Source: Hyphomicrobiales bacterium
Lineage (GTDB): Bacteria; Pseudomonadota; Alphaproteobacteria; Rhizobiales; Rhizobiaceae
Direction: 5' to 3'
NCBI GenBank assembly: GCA_024244645.1
Contig: JAAEOH010000048.1
Coordinates: forward strand, 24,160-88,159
DNA length: 64,000 nt
In this document: positions 39,288 to 48,734 of the stretch, one piece after another
Layout: each line of letters starts with the position of its first letter
Numbering within the stretch: the first letter of the stretch is position 1
Notes under the pieces: generated by a model
Databases searched by the model: none
What the model was told of the DNA's origin: nothing
Seen by the model: the letters and a program-made list of their open reading frames with translations, nothing else
Position numbers and translations under genes: made by a program

Positions 39288-40883
39288 TCAGAAACCCTTT
39301 TTCAGGCTACCCAGAATGCCGCGCACCAGCGCCTTGCCCAATGTGGTCGCAACAGACCTTGCCGCCGATTTCATCGCCGCTTCAGCCACGGTCTGGCGGT
39401 TGGAACGCCGGCGTGAACGCGTTTTGCGCCTGCGGGACGACTTCTTGCGGCCGCGATCGTCGTAGTCGTCATCATCGTCATCGTCACCAAAACCGGGCAG
39501 TGTCCAACGACGGCTTTCCTGGATCTCCTCGTCGTCGTCCTCTTCCTGGCGGCGTCTTTCCTCTTCCGCCTCCGCAGCATCTTCGGCGCGTTTTTTGAGG
39601 ATTTCGAATGCCGAATTGCGATCGGTATCCTCATCGTAAACACCCGCAAGAGGACTGACATCCACGGTTTTGCGCCGCTCGCTGTCGGTCAGCGGACCAA
39701 GCCGCGACGACGGCGGCCGGATCAGCGTGCGCTGTACGACCGACGGCACGCCTTTCGATTCGAGCGTCGAAACCAGCGCTTCGCCGACGCCAAGCTTGGT
39801 GATTGCCTCGAAACAGTCAAAATCAGGATTTGGACGGAAAGTATCGGCTGCCGTCTTGACCGCCTTCTGTTCGCGCGGCGTATAGGCCCGCAGCGCATGC
39901 TGGATGCGGTTGCCCAGCTGCGACAGAACGGTCTCGGGCACATCAAGCGGGTTTTGCGTGACAAAATAGATGCCCACGCCCTTTGAGCGAATGAGGCGGA
40001 CAACCTGCTCGATCCGCTCGATCAGAGCTTTCGGCGCATCATTGAACAGCAGATGCGCTTCATCGAAAAAGAACACCAGGCGCGGCCTGTCCGGATCACC
40101 GACTTCCGGGAGCTCCTCGAACAACTCCGACAGCATCCACAGAAGAAATGTGCCGTAGAGCCGCGGGTTCATCATAAGCTGATCCGCGGCAAGCACGCTG
40201 ATTGCACCGCGTCCGTCCGGCGTCGTGCGCATCATGTCACTGATCTTCAGCGCCGGTTCGCCGAAGAATTTTTCCGCACCCTGTTGTTCAAGAACAAGCA
40301 GGTCGCGCTGAATGGCGCCAATCGACTGCTTGGAAATATTGCCGTAAACGATGGTCAGTTCCTTGCTGTGCTCGCCCATATAGGACAGCATTGCCTGCAG
40401 GTCCTTCATGTCGAGCAGCGCCAGGCCGTTCTCGTCGGCAATCTTGAAGGCGATGTTCAGGACGCCTTCCTGCGCGTCCGTCATATCCATCAGGCGGGAC
40501 AGAAGAAGCGGGCCCATTTCGGTCAGGGTGGTACGAATGCGGTGGCCCTTTTCGCCGAAGAGATCCCAGAAGACCACCGGAAACTCCTGGAACGTATAGG
40601 GATCGAGGCCAATCATCGAGGCCCTTTTTTCAAGGAAGTCCTTGTATTCGCCGATTGCCGCGATGCCCGAAATGTCACCCTTCACATCGGCACAGAAGAC
40701 CGGAACGCCGGCATTCGAAAATCCTTCGGCGAGGATTTGCAGGGTGACGGTCTTGCCGGTTCCGGTTGCCCCGGTAATCAGACCGTGGCGGTTGGCATAC
40801 CCCAGATCGAGATATTCACCCTGATTGATGGAATCATCCGGATTGCGGCTTGTTCCGAGATACAGTTTTCCGTCTTGAAGCAT
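39288..40883 (-). CDS. HerA-like (DUF853/YjgR) ATPase
   Basis: GLITGATGTGKTVTLQ Walker A; LVFFFDEAHLLF Walker B; IYFVTQNPLDVPETVLSQLGNRIQHALRAYTP; acidic then basic C-terminal tail. Confidence 0.92.
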   Translation of the reverse strand: MLQDGKLYLGTSRNPDDSINQGEYLDLGYANRHGLITGATGTGKTVTLQILAEGFSNAGVPVFCADVKGDISGIAAIGEYKDFLEKRASMIGLDPYTFQEFPVVFWDLFGEKGHRIRTTLTEMGPLLLSRLMDMTDAQEGVLNIAFKIADENGLALLDMKDLQAMLSYMGEHSKELTIVYGNISKQSIGAIQRDLLVLEQQGAEKFFGEPALKISDMMRTTPDGRGAISVLAADQLMMNPRLYGTFLLWMLSELFEELPEVGDPDRPRLVFFFDEAHLLFNDAPKALIERIEQVVRLIRSKGVGIYFVTQNPLDVPETVLSQLGNRIQHALRAYTPREQKAVKTAADTFRPNPDFDCFEAITKLGVGEALVSTLESKGVPSVVQRTLIRPPSSRLGPLTDSERRKTVDVSPLAGVYDEDTDRNSAFEILKKRAEDAAEAEEERRRQEEDDDEEIQESRRWTLPGFGDDDDDDDYDDRGRKKSSRRRKTRSRRRSNRQTVAEAAMKSAARSVATTLGKALVRGILGSLKKGF

Positions 40884-41052
40884 GATTTGCCCCGTCCCCA
40901 TTAATTTTGTCCGTCTTTTATAGGAGCGCTTCCGCTGTTGGACAATTACGGAAGTCATATGAGCGTGAATTATTTCGACGGCAGAATTTTGATCCTGCTG
41001 CCGGGCGGGATAACCTGCCAGGAACTGAAGAAAAATTTGCAAGGGGTTTGGC

Positions 41053-41413
41053 ATGGAAAAGGTTCTTGGAATGGGCGGCCTGTTCTTTCGCGCAGACGAT
41101 CCCAAGGCCCTCGCCCAATGGTATGCCGAACACCTGGGGTGTCGGAAGTACCTCAAAGTTACGATTAAGAATGCTGGCAGCAGGCAGCCGGACCCACCGT
41201 ATTTGCGCCATTCGACAAAAATACGGATTATTTCGGCCGACCGGAACAACAGTGGATGATCAGTTTCCGGGTGCGTGATCTGGATGCAATGGTTGCCAGC
41301 TGCGATCCGCCGGCATTGAAGTCGAGGTCAATGCCGAGACGTTCCCCAATGGCCGCTTTGCCCGTTTGCACGATCCTGAGGGCAACCCGGTGGAATTGTG
41401 GGAGCCGGCGTAA
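41053..41413 (+). pseudogene. glyoxalase/bleomycin-resistance (VOC) family remnant with frameshifts
   Basis: MEKVLGMGGLFFRADDPKALAQWYAEHLG (frame 1), AAGPTVFAPFDKNTDYFGRPEQQWMISFRVRDLDAMVA (frame 2), GIEVEVNAETFPNGRFARLHDPEGNPVELWEPA* (third segment). Confidence 0.85.
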
Positions 41414-41598
41414 GGCGATCCGGCGGGCGGGAATTCGCTGCTACATGAGTCCCCGAGGGGCCGCGGGCCGGCAAGCCGCCGCGCAAGACCAAATAGTCAT
41501 CCATGATCTGTTTACATTACCCCGATAGGCTGTCTGGCAGGATGAATTGCCTTTTATCCGCCTGACATAGGTGTCAGCGGGCAGACGATGACAGGACG

Positions 41599-42966
41599 AT
41601 GACGACACGCCGCTCCTTTTTGCTGACAGCCGGAACCGCCCTGCTAGGCGGCACTGCCGCCATCCGGGCGCAATCTCCGGTGACGAAACTGGCCGATCTG
41701 CGCGGCTCGCTGGATGCTGTCGATCTTGGCATGCGCCCGGGCGGCACCGACGATCAGAGTCGCGAGCTCAATGATATTCTGGCCCGCGCAGCAGCGGAGC
41801 GCAAACCGGTATTTTTGCCGCCAGGCACCTACCTCGTTTCAAATCTGAATCTTCCGAAATTCGTACACCTGTCCGGCATCGCCGGAGCGACCCGGCTGGT
41901 CTATGGCGGCGAGGGGCATTTCATTCTGGCCGAAAATGCCGAACATATCAGCCTCTCCGAATTGACGATCGATGGCGCTAACCGGTGGCTTGCGGACTAT
42001 GCGCAGGCGACAGTTCAGGTCACCGGGACGGGCAATATCAACATTGAAAACTGTGAAATCCTGGGCAGCCGCAAACATGCCGTTTCGCTGGAGGCAAGCG
42101 GCGGATCAATTGCCCGCAGCCGGATTACGGGGGCTGCGGACGCCGCCATCTACTGCGTCGAAGGCAGCGGATTTCGTTTCGCGGACAATGAAATCGCCGA
42201 ATGCGCCAACGGCGGCATTCTTGTGCATCGCTGGCGGGCCGGACCGGACGGAAGCCTTGTCACCGGAAACCGTATCGAACACATCGGTGCGAGGTCCCGC
42301 GGAACCGGACAATATGGTAATGGTATCAATGTCTTCAGGGCGGACAATGTTCTGATCGCCAACAATACGCTTAGCCGCTGCGCTTTTTCAGCCATTCGCT
42401 CCAACAGCGGGTCGGATGTGCAAATCGTCGGCAACCAGTGCCACAACAGCGGCGAAACGGCGATCTATTCGGAATTTTCCTTCGAGGGTGCCGTTGTCGC
42501 CAACAATCTCATCGATGGTGCGGCCAACGGAATATCCATCGCCAATTTCAATGAGGGCGGCCGCCTTGCCACCGTCAGTGGAAATCTCATTCGCAATTTG
42601 AGCACGGAAGGCCCCTATCCCGAGGAGGGTTTCGGCTTCGGTTGGGGTATCGGCGTCGAGGCCGACACGGCGGTAACCGGAAATGTCATCGACAATGCGC
42701 CGCGTGCCGGCATGCTGCTCGGCTGGGGGCCCTATCTGCGCGGTGTGGTTGCCACAGGAAATGTTGTCCGCAACAGCGCGATCGGGATCGCCGTCACGGT
42801 TGCGGAAGGTGCGCGGGCGACGCAGATCAGCAACAATGTCTTCCAGAACACCCTGCGCGGCGCGGTTGTCGGCTTTTTGTGGAAGGATCCGGCGACTGGA
42901 GACCTGACAAAGGGTGGAGCGGATCGATATGGTCACCTTGATGTTTCAGGAAATACAGTACTTTAG
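41599..42966 (+). CDS. Tat-exported right-handed beta-helix protein, TIGR03808-like
   Basis: MTTRRSFLLTAGTALLGG Tat signal; repeated NxI/GN beta-helix rungs. Confidence 0.85.
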   Translation: MTTRRSFLLTAGTALLGGTAAIRAQSPVTKLADLRGSLDAVDLGMRPGGTDDQSRELNDILARAAAERKPVFLPPGTYLVSNLNLPKFVHLSGIAGATRLVYGGEGHFILAENAEHISLSELTIDGANRWLADYAQATVQVTGTGNINIENCEILGSRKHAVSLEASGGSIARSRITGAADAAIYCVEGSGFRFADNEIAECANGGILVHRWRAGPDGSLVTGNRIEHIGARSRGTGQYGNGINVFRADNVLIANNTLSRCAFSAIRSNSGSDVQIVGNQCHNSGETAIYSEFSFEGAVVANNLIDGAANGISIANFNEGGRLATVSGNLIRNLSTEGPYPEEGFGFGWGIGVEADTAVTGNVIDNAPRAGMLLGWGPYLRGVVATGNVVRNSAIGIAVTVAEGARATQISNNVFQNTLRGAVVGFLWKDPATGDLTKGGADRYGHLDVSGNTVL

Positions 42967-43008
42967 GGTCCCTTTTGAACAAACTGAATCCGGTTGAAAC
43001 CAATCAGG

Positions 43009-44016
43009 TCAGGACAGAGCGTCGGTGACGCCAACCGTCCCCACATCAATCCCTTTCCAGTTCTTCATTGTCCATTTTGACTGGGCCCGCAATCTTTCGC
43101 GCATGTCGTCGCCGGCGTCCAAATACCGCGCAATAAGCGCCGCCACCGTCGCATCCACAGCCCGTTTCGTGCCATCATCGCACTTGACGGCAATGGCAAT
43201 GCCCTCTTGCGGCAATGCCGCACAGAAGACGCCCTCGGCACCCGTCTTAGCAAAAATGCGACCGGGCATGGTCTTCATAAGGCGGGTGCAGGTCCGCTTC
43301 GTGCCGGCCACAAAAAACGGTTCCGCCATGCAGGCGTTGATGAGCCGCCGAGCCGCTTTTGCACGGACCGGTTGGAGGCCTTTTCCGGTTACCATTTTCA
43401 CAAAACCCTGCGCCAATGCCGTCAATGGCACCGCATAGGTCGGAATGGAACAGCCGTCTGTGCCGCAATTGTCGACACCCAGATGTTCGCCGGTCAGATC
43501 CGCCATTGTCTCCCGAATGCCACCCTGCACAGCGTGATCGTAGTTGACGTATCCAGTGTGGTCGATACCGAGGTGGCAGGCGGTACATATGAAGCCCGCA
43601 TGTTTGCCGGAGCAATTGTTGTGAAGCTGCGAGGGGTCTTCACCGGACTTTGCCAGAGCGATCATCGCCGTTTGGTTCATTGGCCAACTGCAACCGCATT
43701 CCAACGCAGTTTCGGTGCGGCCCGCGGCGGCAAGCATGGATCCGGCAAGCTCCGCGTGCTCGGGCTCCCCCGAATGGGAGGCACATGCAAGCGCCAATTC
43801 ACGGTCGCCAAATCCATGGGCGTCAGCGGCACCGCTTTCGACCAAAGGCAAAGCCTGCATGGCTTTGACTGCTGAGCGCGGGAAAACAGGCGCCTCGATA
43901 CTGCCGATGGCAAACAACGTCTTCCCATTGCTGTCGACAACAACCGCCGATGCACGATGCGTGCTTTCAACACGGCCGCCTCGGGTCACTTCCACCACTA
44001 CCGGATTGGTCATCAA
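43009..44016 (-). CDS. L-asparaginase II family protein
   Basis: VVEVTRGGRVESTHRASAVVVDSNG...CASHSGEPEHAELAGSMLAAAG...NNCSGKHAGFICTACHLG. Confidence 0.93.
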   Translation of the reverse strand: MMTNPVVVEVTRGGRVESTHRASAVVVDSNGKTLFAIGSIEAPVFPRSAVKAMQALPLVESGAADAHGFGDRELALACASHSGEPEHAELAGSMLAAAGRTETALECGCSWPMNQTAMIALAKSGEDPSQLHNNCSGKHAGFICTACHLGIDHTGYVNYDHAVQGGIRETMADLTGEHLGVDNCGTDGCSIPTYAVPLTALAQGFVKMVTGKGLQPVRAKAARRLINACMAEPFFVAGTKRTCTRLMKTMPGRIFAKTGAEGVFCAALPQEGIAIAVKCDDGTKRAVDATVAALIARYLDAGDDMRERLRAQSKWTMKNWKGIDVGTVGVTDALS

Positions 44017-44336
44017 TTCGCCTCAAATTCTGCTTCCACTTCCAATTAGCCGGAGTTTGGCTTGCTGACAATTGCCCACGGGTCAGTCCCCTTGACGCAA
44101 TACAGCCAGCCGGATCGTCCATGTACAGGCGGTGGTATGGTGCGCAGAGCCCGCAATCTAAAATATGGGAGAGCCTTCTTACCGCTCCGCCGAGGCGTTA
44201 CGCCAATCGCTTGGACGAGAAACTCCGCAGGGCGGAAAGGACCGACCGGGACAATATTTGATTGTTCCGGTCTGTAGACAATAGGCCAATTATCAAGTGT
44301 AGTGTTGAATATAAACTCAACCTGGAGGAATGACGC

Positions 44337-45164
44337 ATGTACAGACTATCCGCCCTTTTCGGCGCTGTATTAATTGCAATCAGTGCCGGGCTCGCACATG
44401 CACAGGATGCGGGTCAACCGGCACCGCTGCCGGTACCTTCGGCTCCGGCACCAGTCTATGAATATGTCCAGCAGGCAAGCTCGATGCAGTATGACGGCAC
44501 AACGCTTACGCTGCAGGGTGTCGCACCCTCCACTATCTTTTTCAGTGACCGGCCCTACCGGCTGACGGGACAGGTGCCCACTGGAGTTTTTGCGAACCTT
44601 TGGAACCCACCGGACGGCCCGTTTGCATCCGATCCGCCCAACGCGGCGATTTCTGTCCTGGCAAACACCAGCGAAGCACCGGCCATTGTCGAACTCACCA
44701 GTGCCAAGGTTGACGGCACCAGCGTCCAGTACGGCGTGAAGGTCTTGTCAGGCAAACTGCCTGAAAACGCAGAGAATGTGGCGGTTTTCGTCGACCATGG
44801 GCCGCGTTTATACAATCATCCGGTATCGGGCCATCGGGCCGGATACTACCCGTATCACCCTTACCATCCGTATCATCCCTACCATCCATACCACCCGGTT
44901 CCTGGCCCGTATTGCTATCACGCACCCCAGGATCCGAAATGTCACTATCACCCCTATCATCCTTACCCGCCCTATCCTCCGTATCACCCGTACTATTATC
45001 CGGGTGCAGCCTTTGCCACGGGGGCCGTTGTGGGTGCGGCGGCAGCCAGCTCGAACCAGCCACAGCAAACCTATATCTATCCGATACCGGCAGGTCCGAT
45101 CCCGGCGCATTGCTATATCAACAGCAATCACACACGAATGATCTGTTCGGTGCCGCTGAACTAG
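44337..45164 (+). CDS. secreted protein with Tyr-His-Pro repeat region
   Basis: Signal peptide; central YYPYHPYHPYHPYHPYHP and HYHPYHPYPPYPPYHPYYYPG; hydrophobic Ala/Gly segment near the C-terminus. Confidence 0.85.
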   Translation: MYRLSALFGAVLIAISAGLAHAQDAGQPAPLPVPSAPAPVYEYVQQASSMQYDGTTLTLQGVAPSTIFFSDRPYRLTGQVPTGVFANLWNPPDGPFASDPPNAAISVLANTSEAPAIVELTSAKVDGTSVQYGVKVLSGKLPENAENVAVFVDHGPRLYNHPVSGHRAGYYPYHPYHPYHPYHPYHPVPGPYCYHAPQDPKCHYHPYHPYPPYPPYHPYYYPGAAFATGAVVGAAAASSNQPQQTYIYPIPAGPIPAHCYINSNHTRMICSVPLN

Positions 45165-45188
45165 TGGCTAGTGAACTGAATATTCAAC

Positions 45189-45221
45189 CGGGCCTGCGAA
45201 AGCGGGCCCGATTTTTTTGGT
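45189..45221 (+). terminator. rho-independent terminator
   Basis: CGGGCCTGCGAAAGCGGGCCCGATTTTTTT immediately after the Tyr-His-Pro repeat gene. Confidence 0.85.
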
Positions 45222-45288
45222 GATATGTCGGCTGGAGAACCGGCACATCCCATCATCGTAACAACAGCGGTTCTGTTCGGGGAAGCCC

Positions 45289-46161
45289 ATGGCGTTTCAT
45301 TTTGTAGCCGCAACGGACAACAATAGCGTTGGCCCTTTGTCATGTATGATGAGATCTGTCATCACCAGCAACCGCCATCTGGACCCGATTGTCCACGTAC
45401 TGGAAAGCGGCCTGAGCGAAGACCACAAATCCAAGCTGCTGGTGTTTTCGAATCGTCTGGGTCTGCAGGTTCACTTCTTCGACATCGCCCTTGAAAAACT
45501 CCCGGATGTTCGTTCCCACCTGAATGCAAAACATCTGCCGGTCGCGGCCCTGTACCGTTGTCTGATGGAGTCGGTTCTTCCCGCCGACATTGACCGGGTT
45601 TTATATCTGGACGTGGATACACTCGTGTTGTTGCCCCTTGATGAGCTGGTTGACTTCGAGCTGAACGGAAATGTCGCCGCGGTTGCGCGCGAACCGATGT
45701 CTCACCTGGGAAAGTATGGCGTTTCCGAGGAACAGTACTTCAACTCCGGCGTGATGCTGATTGATCTGGTTGAGTGGCGGCGACAGAATACAGGTCAGAC
45801 TGCGCTCGAATACCTGCAAAATGTACTCGGCGACATGCTTTGGAAAGATCAATGCGCGCTAAATCTGAGCCTTAAGGACAAAACCGCCGACCTTGAGAAA
45901 AGGTTCAACTACATGGAACGCGATGGACGTTCCAACCCGTCATTTTATCTGCCAAATATCCTGCACTTCGCGGGTGCAACGAAGCCGTGGATCGATCCGC
46001 AGACGCTTGCCTGGGGCATTGTTTACTGCAAGGTAAGCGAAGGAACCCCGTGGCCGATCGACTACTACGCACAGAAGCGCTCGGATGAAGAAGCGTTCCG
46101 GCGAAAGAGCTGGATCCGCCGGCGCATCATCAGAGCCGGTCGAAAGCTGGCGCGGATTTAG
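45289..46161 (+). CDS. glycosyltransferase family 8 protein
   Basis: DRVLYLDVDTLVLLPLDELVDFEL; EQYFNSGVMLIDLVEWRRQ; WKDQCALN. Confidence 0.93.
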   Translation: MAFHFVAATDNNSVGPLSCMMRSVITSNRHLDPIVHVLESGLSEDHKSKLLVFSNRLGLQVHFFDIALEKLPDVRSHLNAKHLPVAALYRCLMESVLPADIDRVLYLDVDTLVLLPLDELVDFELNGNVAAVAREPMSHLGKYGVSEEQYFNSGVMLIDLVEWRRQNTGQTALEYLQNVLGDMLWKDQCALNLSLKDKTADLEKRFNYMERDGRSNPSFYLPNILHFAGATKPWIDPQTLAWGIVYCKVSEGTPWPIDYYAQKRSDEEAFRRKSWIRRRIIRAGRKLARI

Positions 46162-46201
46162 AGCGAGGCTGCCGGCTGCGCCAATGTGCATTCCCCGCAG
46201 A

Positions 46202-47191
46202 TCAGCTGTTGCGTCGCTTCAGAGCCTCTTCCCATTGCAGGGCGTGTGTGACGATGTTGTCAAGATCATCAAACCGGGGTGCCCATTCAAGCTGTTCGCG
46301 GATGCGGTCCGAATTGGCAACAATGGTCACCGTGTCTCCGGCCCGCCTTTCAGCCGTTCGAACCTCGAAATCCGAACCGCTGACGCGTTTGACCGTTTCG
46401 ATGACCTCAAGCACCGATTGGCCGTGGCCGTAACCGCAATTGACAACCAAGTTCTCGCCGGTCTCACGCAAATGCCGCAGCGCCAGATAATGCGCCTCAA
46501 TCAGATCGGTCACGTGGATGTAATCGCGTATGCACGTGCCGTCGGGGGTTGGATAATCGGTACCGTAAACCTGCAGGTAGGGCCGTTTTCCAAGTGCCGC
46601 CTGCGTTGCCACCTTGATCAAATGCGTCGCATCGCGTGTCGATTGGCCGGTGCGGCCGGCGGGATCCGCGCCAGAGACGTTGAAGTACCGCAGGCAGGCG
46701 TAGTTCATCGGATGGGCGGCGGCGACGTCCTGCAACATCATCTCCGTCATGAGTTTCGACGTTCCATAGGGCGATTCCGGTCTCAGTGCGGCTTCTTCGG
46801 AGACCAGCTCCATTGCGTCCGGGGTTCCGTACACCGCCGCAGTCGACGAAAAGACAAAATGCGACACACCGGCGTTGACGCATGCCTCCATCAGCGAGCG
46901 CGAATTCACGGTGTTGTTGAGGTAGTAGCCAAGCGGATCGGTGACGGATTCCGGTACAACGATCGAACCCGCAAAGTGAAAGACCGCATTTATCGTGTGT
47001 TCACGCAACAGGGCTTCAATCTGCTGCTGATCGCCGATGTCGCAGACAACCAGATTGGCTTCGGTGGGAACTGCCCAATCGAATCCGGTAGAAAGCCTGT
47101 CAACGACCACCACCGTTTCGCCGGCATCCAGCAGGCGCCAGACCATGTGACTGCCGATATAACCGGCGCCACCGGTAACCAGAACGGTCAT
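46202..47191 (-). CDS. galE: UDP-glucose 4-epimerase
   Basis: MTVLVTGGAGYIGSHMVWRLLDAGE; FSSTAAVYG; SPYGTSKLMTE; RYFNVSGADP. Confidence 0.95.
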   Translation of the reverse strand: MTVLVTGGAGYIGSHMVWRLLDAGETVVVVDRLSTGFDWAVPTEANLVVCDIGDQQQIEALLREHTINAVFHFAGSIVVPESVTDPLGYYLNNTVNSRSLMEACVNAGVSHFVFSSTAAVYGTPDAMELVSEEAALRPESPYGTSKLMTEMMLQDVAAAHPMNYACLRYFNVSGADPAGRTGQSTRDATHLIKVATQAALGKRPYLQVYGTDYPTPDGTCIRDYIHVTDLIEAHYLALRHLRETGENLVVNCGYGHGQSVLEVIETVKRVSGSDFEVRTAERRAGDTVTIVANSDRIREQLEWAPRFDDLDNIVTHALQWEEALKRRNS

Positions 47192-47367
47192 TTGATACCT
47201 CCTGCAACTGGGTTTTCCACTGTATAGCCGATTCTATCCGGTTTGTTGTCCCTGCATTCAGGACTGGTCCGGATTATCCGTGGAGCAGGCCAATGCGCGA
47301 AAAGTTGTAGTGACCGTGTTTCACGCGCCGGGATAGAAGAACGGCGGCTGTCAGACTGTGCCCCTGA

Positions 47368-48534
47368 TCAGCGCACCCGTTCCATGATGGAAACATAGTT
47401 GGCGACCGCGGCTCCGCCCATGTTGAAGATACCGCCGAGGGTGGCGCCGTCGACCTGGATATCGCCAGCCTCGCAGCAAAGCTGCATGGCTGTCAGCGCA
47501 TGCATGGAAACGCCCGTCGCACCGATCGGATGTCCCTTGGACTTCAATCCGCCCGACGGGTTGACCGGCAGGCGGCCATCCTTGGCTGTCTCGCCGGACA
47601 TGGCGAGAGCACCGCCCTGCCCGCGCTTGGCAAGCCCCATGGCTTCATATTCAATCAGCTCCGCAATGGTGAAGCAATCGTGCGTTTCGACGAAGGAGAG
47701 CTCGTCGAGCGTAACACCTGCGTTCTTCAGCGCCCTTTTCCAGCCTTCCTCACAGCCATCGAAAAGCAATATGTCGCGCTTCGACATGGGCAGGAAGTCC
47801 TGAACATGTTCGGCCGCACGGAACATTACCGCGCGCGGCGCGCGCATGGCGGCTTCGAGGTCGGTTAAAACGATGGCAGCTGCGCCATCTGACACGAGCG
47901 AGCAATCGGTACGCTTCAGCGGTCCCGCCACAAACGGATTCTTGTCGCTCTCATTGCGGCAGAAATCATAGCCCAGATCCTTGCGCATCTGGGCATAAGG
48001 ATTGCCGACACCGTTCTTGTGATTCTTCGATGCCAACATTGCCAGGGCATCCGACTGGTCACCGTGGCGCTGGAAATAGGCATCGGTGATCTGACCGAAA
48101 ACGCCCGCAAAACCGGCTGGAATGTCGCCGTCTTCAGGCAGATAGGATGCCTTTTTCAGATTCTCACCGATCTGCGGCCCCGGCGTTGTGGTCATTTGCT
48201 CGACGCCGACGACCAGTACGTTGCGGGCATTGCCGGCCTTGATGGTTTTCAGTCCCTGATGGATGGCGGCCGAACCGGTGGCACAGGCGTTTTCAACACG
48301 CGTTGCCGGCTTGAAGCGCAGATTGTCGTCCGCCTGGAGAACAAGACTTGCGGTGAAATCCTGCTGGCTGAAACCGGCATTGAAGTGTCCAAGCACGATT
48401 TCATCGATGTCCGCGGCCTCAAGGCCGGAATGCTCAATTGCTTCAGAAGCCACGCCGATGATAAGGCTTTCTACCGTCTCGCCTTCAAGTTTTCCGAATT
48501 TCGAATGTGCCCATCCGGTAATGCAAGCTGTCAT
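47368..48534 (-). CDS. thiolase / acetyl-CoA acetyltransferase family protein
   Basis: MTACITGWAHSKFGKLEGETVESLIIGVASEAI; VENACATGSAAIHQGL; NPSGGLKSKGHPIGATGVSMH. Confidence 0.93.
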   Translation of the reverse strand: MTACITGWAHSKFGKLEGETVESLIIGVASEAIEHSGLEAADIDEIVLGHFNAGFSQQDFTASLVLQADDNLRFKPATRVENACATGSAAIHQGLKTIKAGNARNVLVVGVEQMTTTPGPQIGENLKKASYLPEDGDIPAGFAGVFGQITDAYFQRHGDQSDALAMLASKNHKNGVGNPYAQMRKDLGYDFCRNESDKNPFVAGPLKRTDCSLVSDGAAAIVLTDLEAAMRAPRAVMFRAAEHVQDFLPMSKRDILLFDGCEEGWKRALKNAGVTLDELSFVETHDCFTIAELIEYEAMGLAKRGQGGALAMSGETAKDGRLPVNPSGGLKSKGHPIGATGVSMHALTAMQLCCEAGDIQVDGATLGGIFNMGGAAVANYVSIMERVR

Positions 48535-48734
48535 GACATCATCTCCGCCTCGCGTCCGGTTCAGACTGTGCGCTGACCGGAGCCATTGTTCCAATTCTCC
48601 CATATAGGCCTGCGGGGGAGCACTGCAAACAAGTAGGCCGGTCCAATCCTAAACCGGCCCATATTGTTCAAGGCTTAACAATTCCAGACGGCGATTGCAA
48701 CATCGATGTTGCAGCGCACACGCTGCCATCCTTC

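Noticed and set aside
39288-40883. HerA-based antiphage defence system
   Set aside because: No SIR2, DUF4297, NurA or other nuclease partner gene flanks the ATPase; neighbours are housekeeping or remnant genes.
40053-40904. 283-aa plus-strand ORF
   Set aside because: Antisense to the HerA-like ATPase; no motif support.
44068-44280. Possible small coding remnant (PSYRSAEALRQSLGRETPQGGKDRPGQYLIVPVCR) upstream of the Tyr-His-Pro gene
   Set aside because: Reads smoothly in one frame but has no recognisable family or start signal; too weak to report as a gene.
44841-45005. CRISPR-like or DNA-level tandem repeat
   Set aside because: The 9-nt periodicity encodes Tyr-His-Pro with synonymous variation and has no spacer structure.
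46085-47227. 380-aa plus-strand ORF
   Set aside because: Fully antisense to galE, whose motifs are clear; no domain features.
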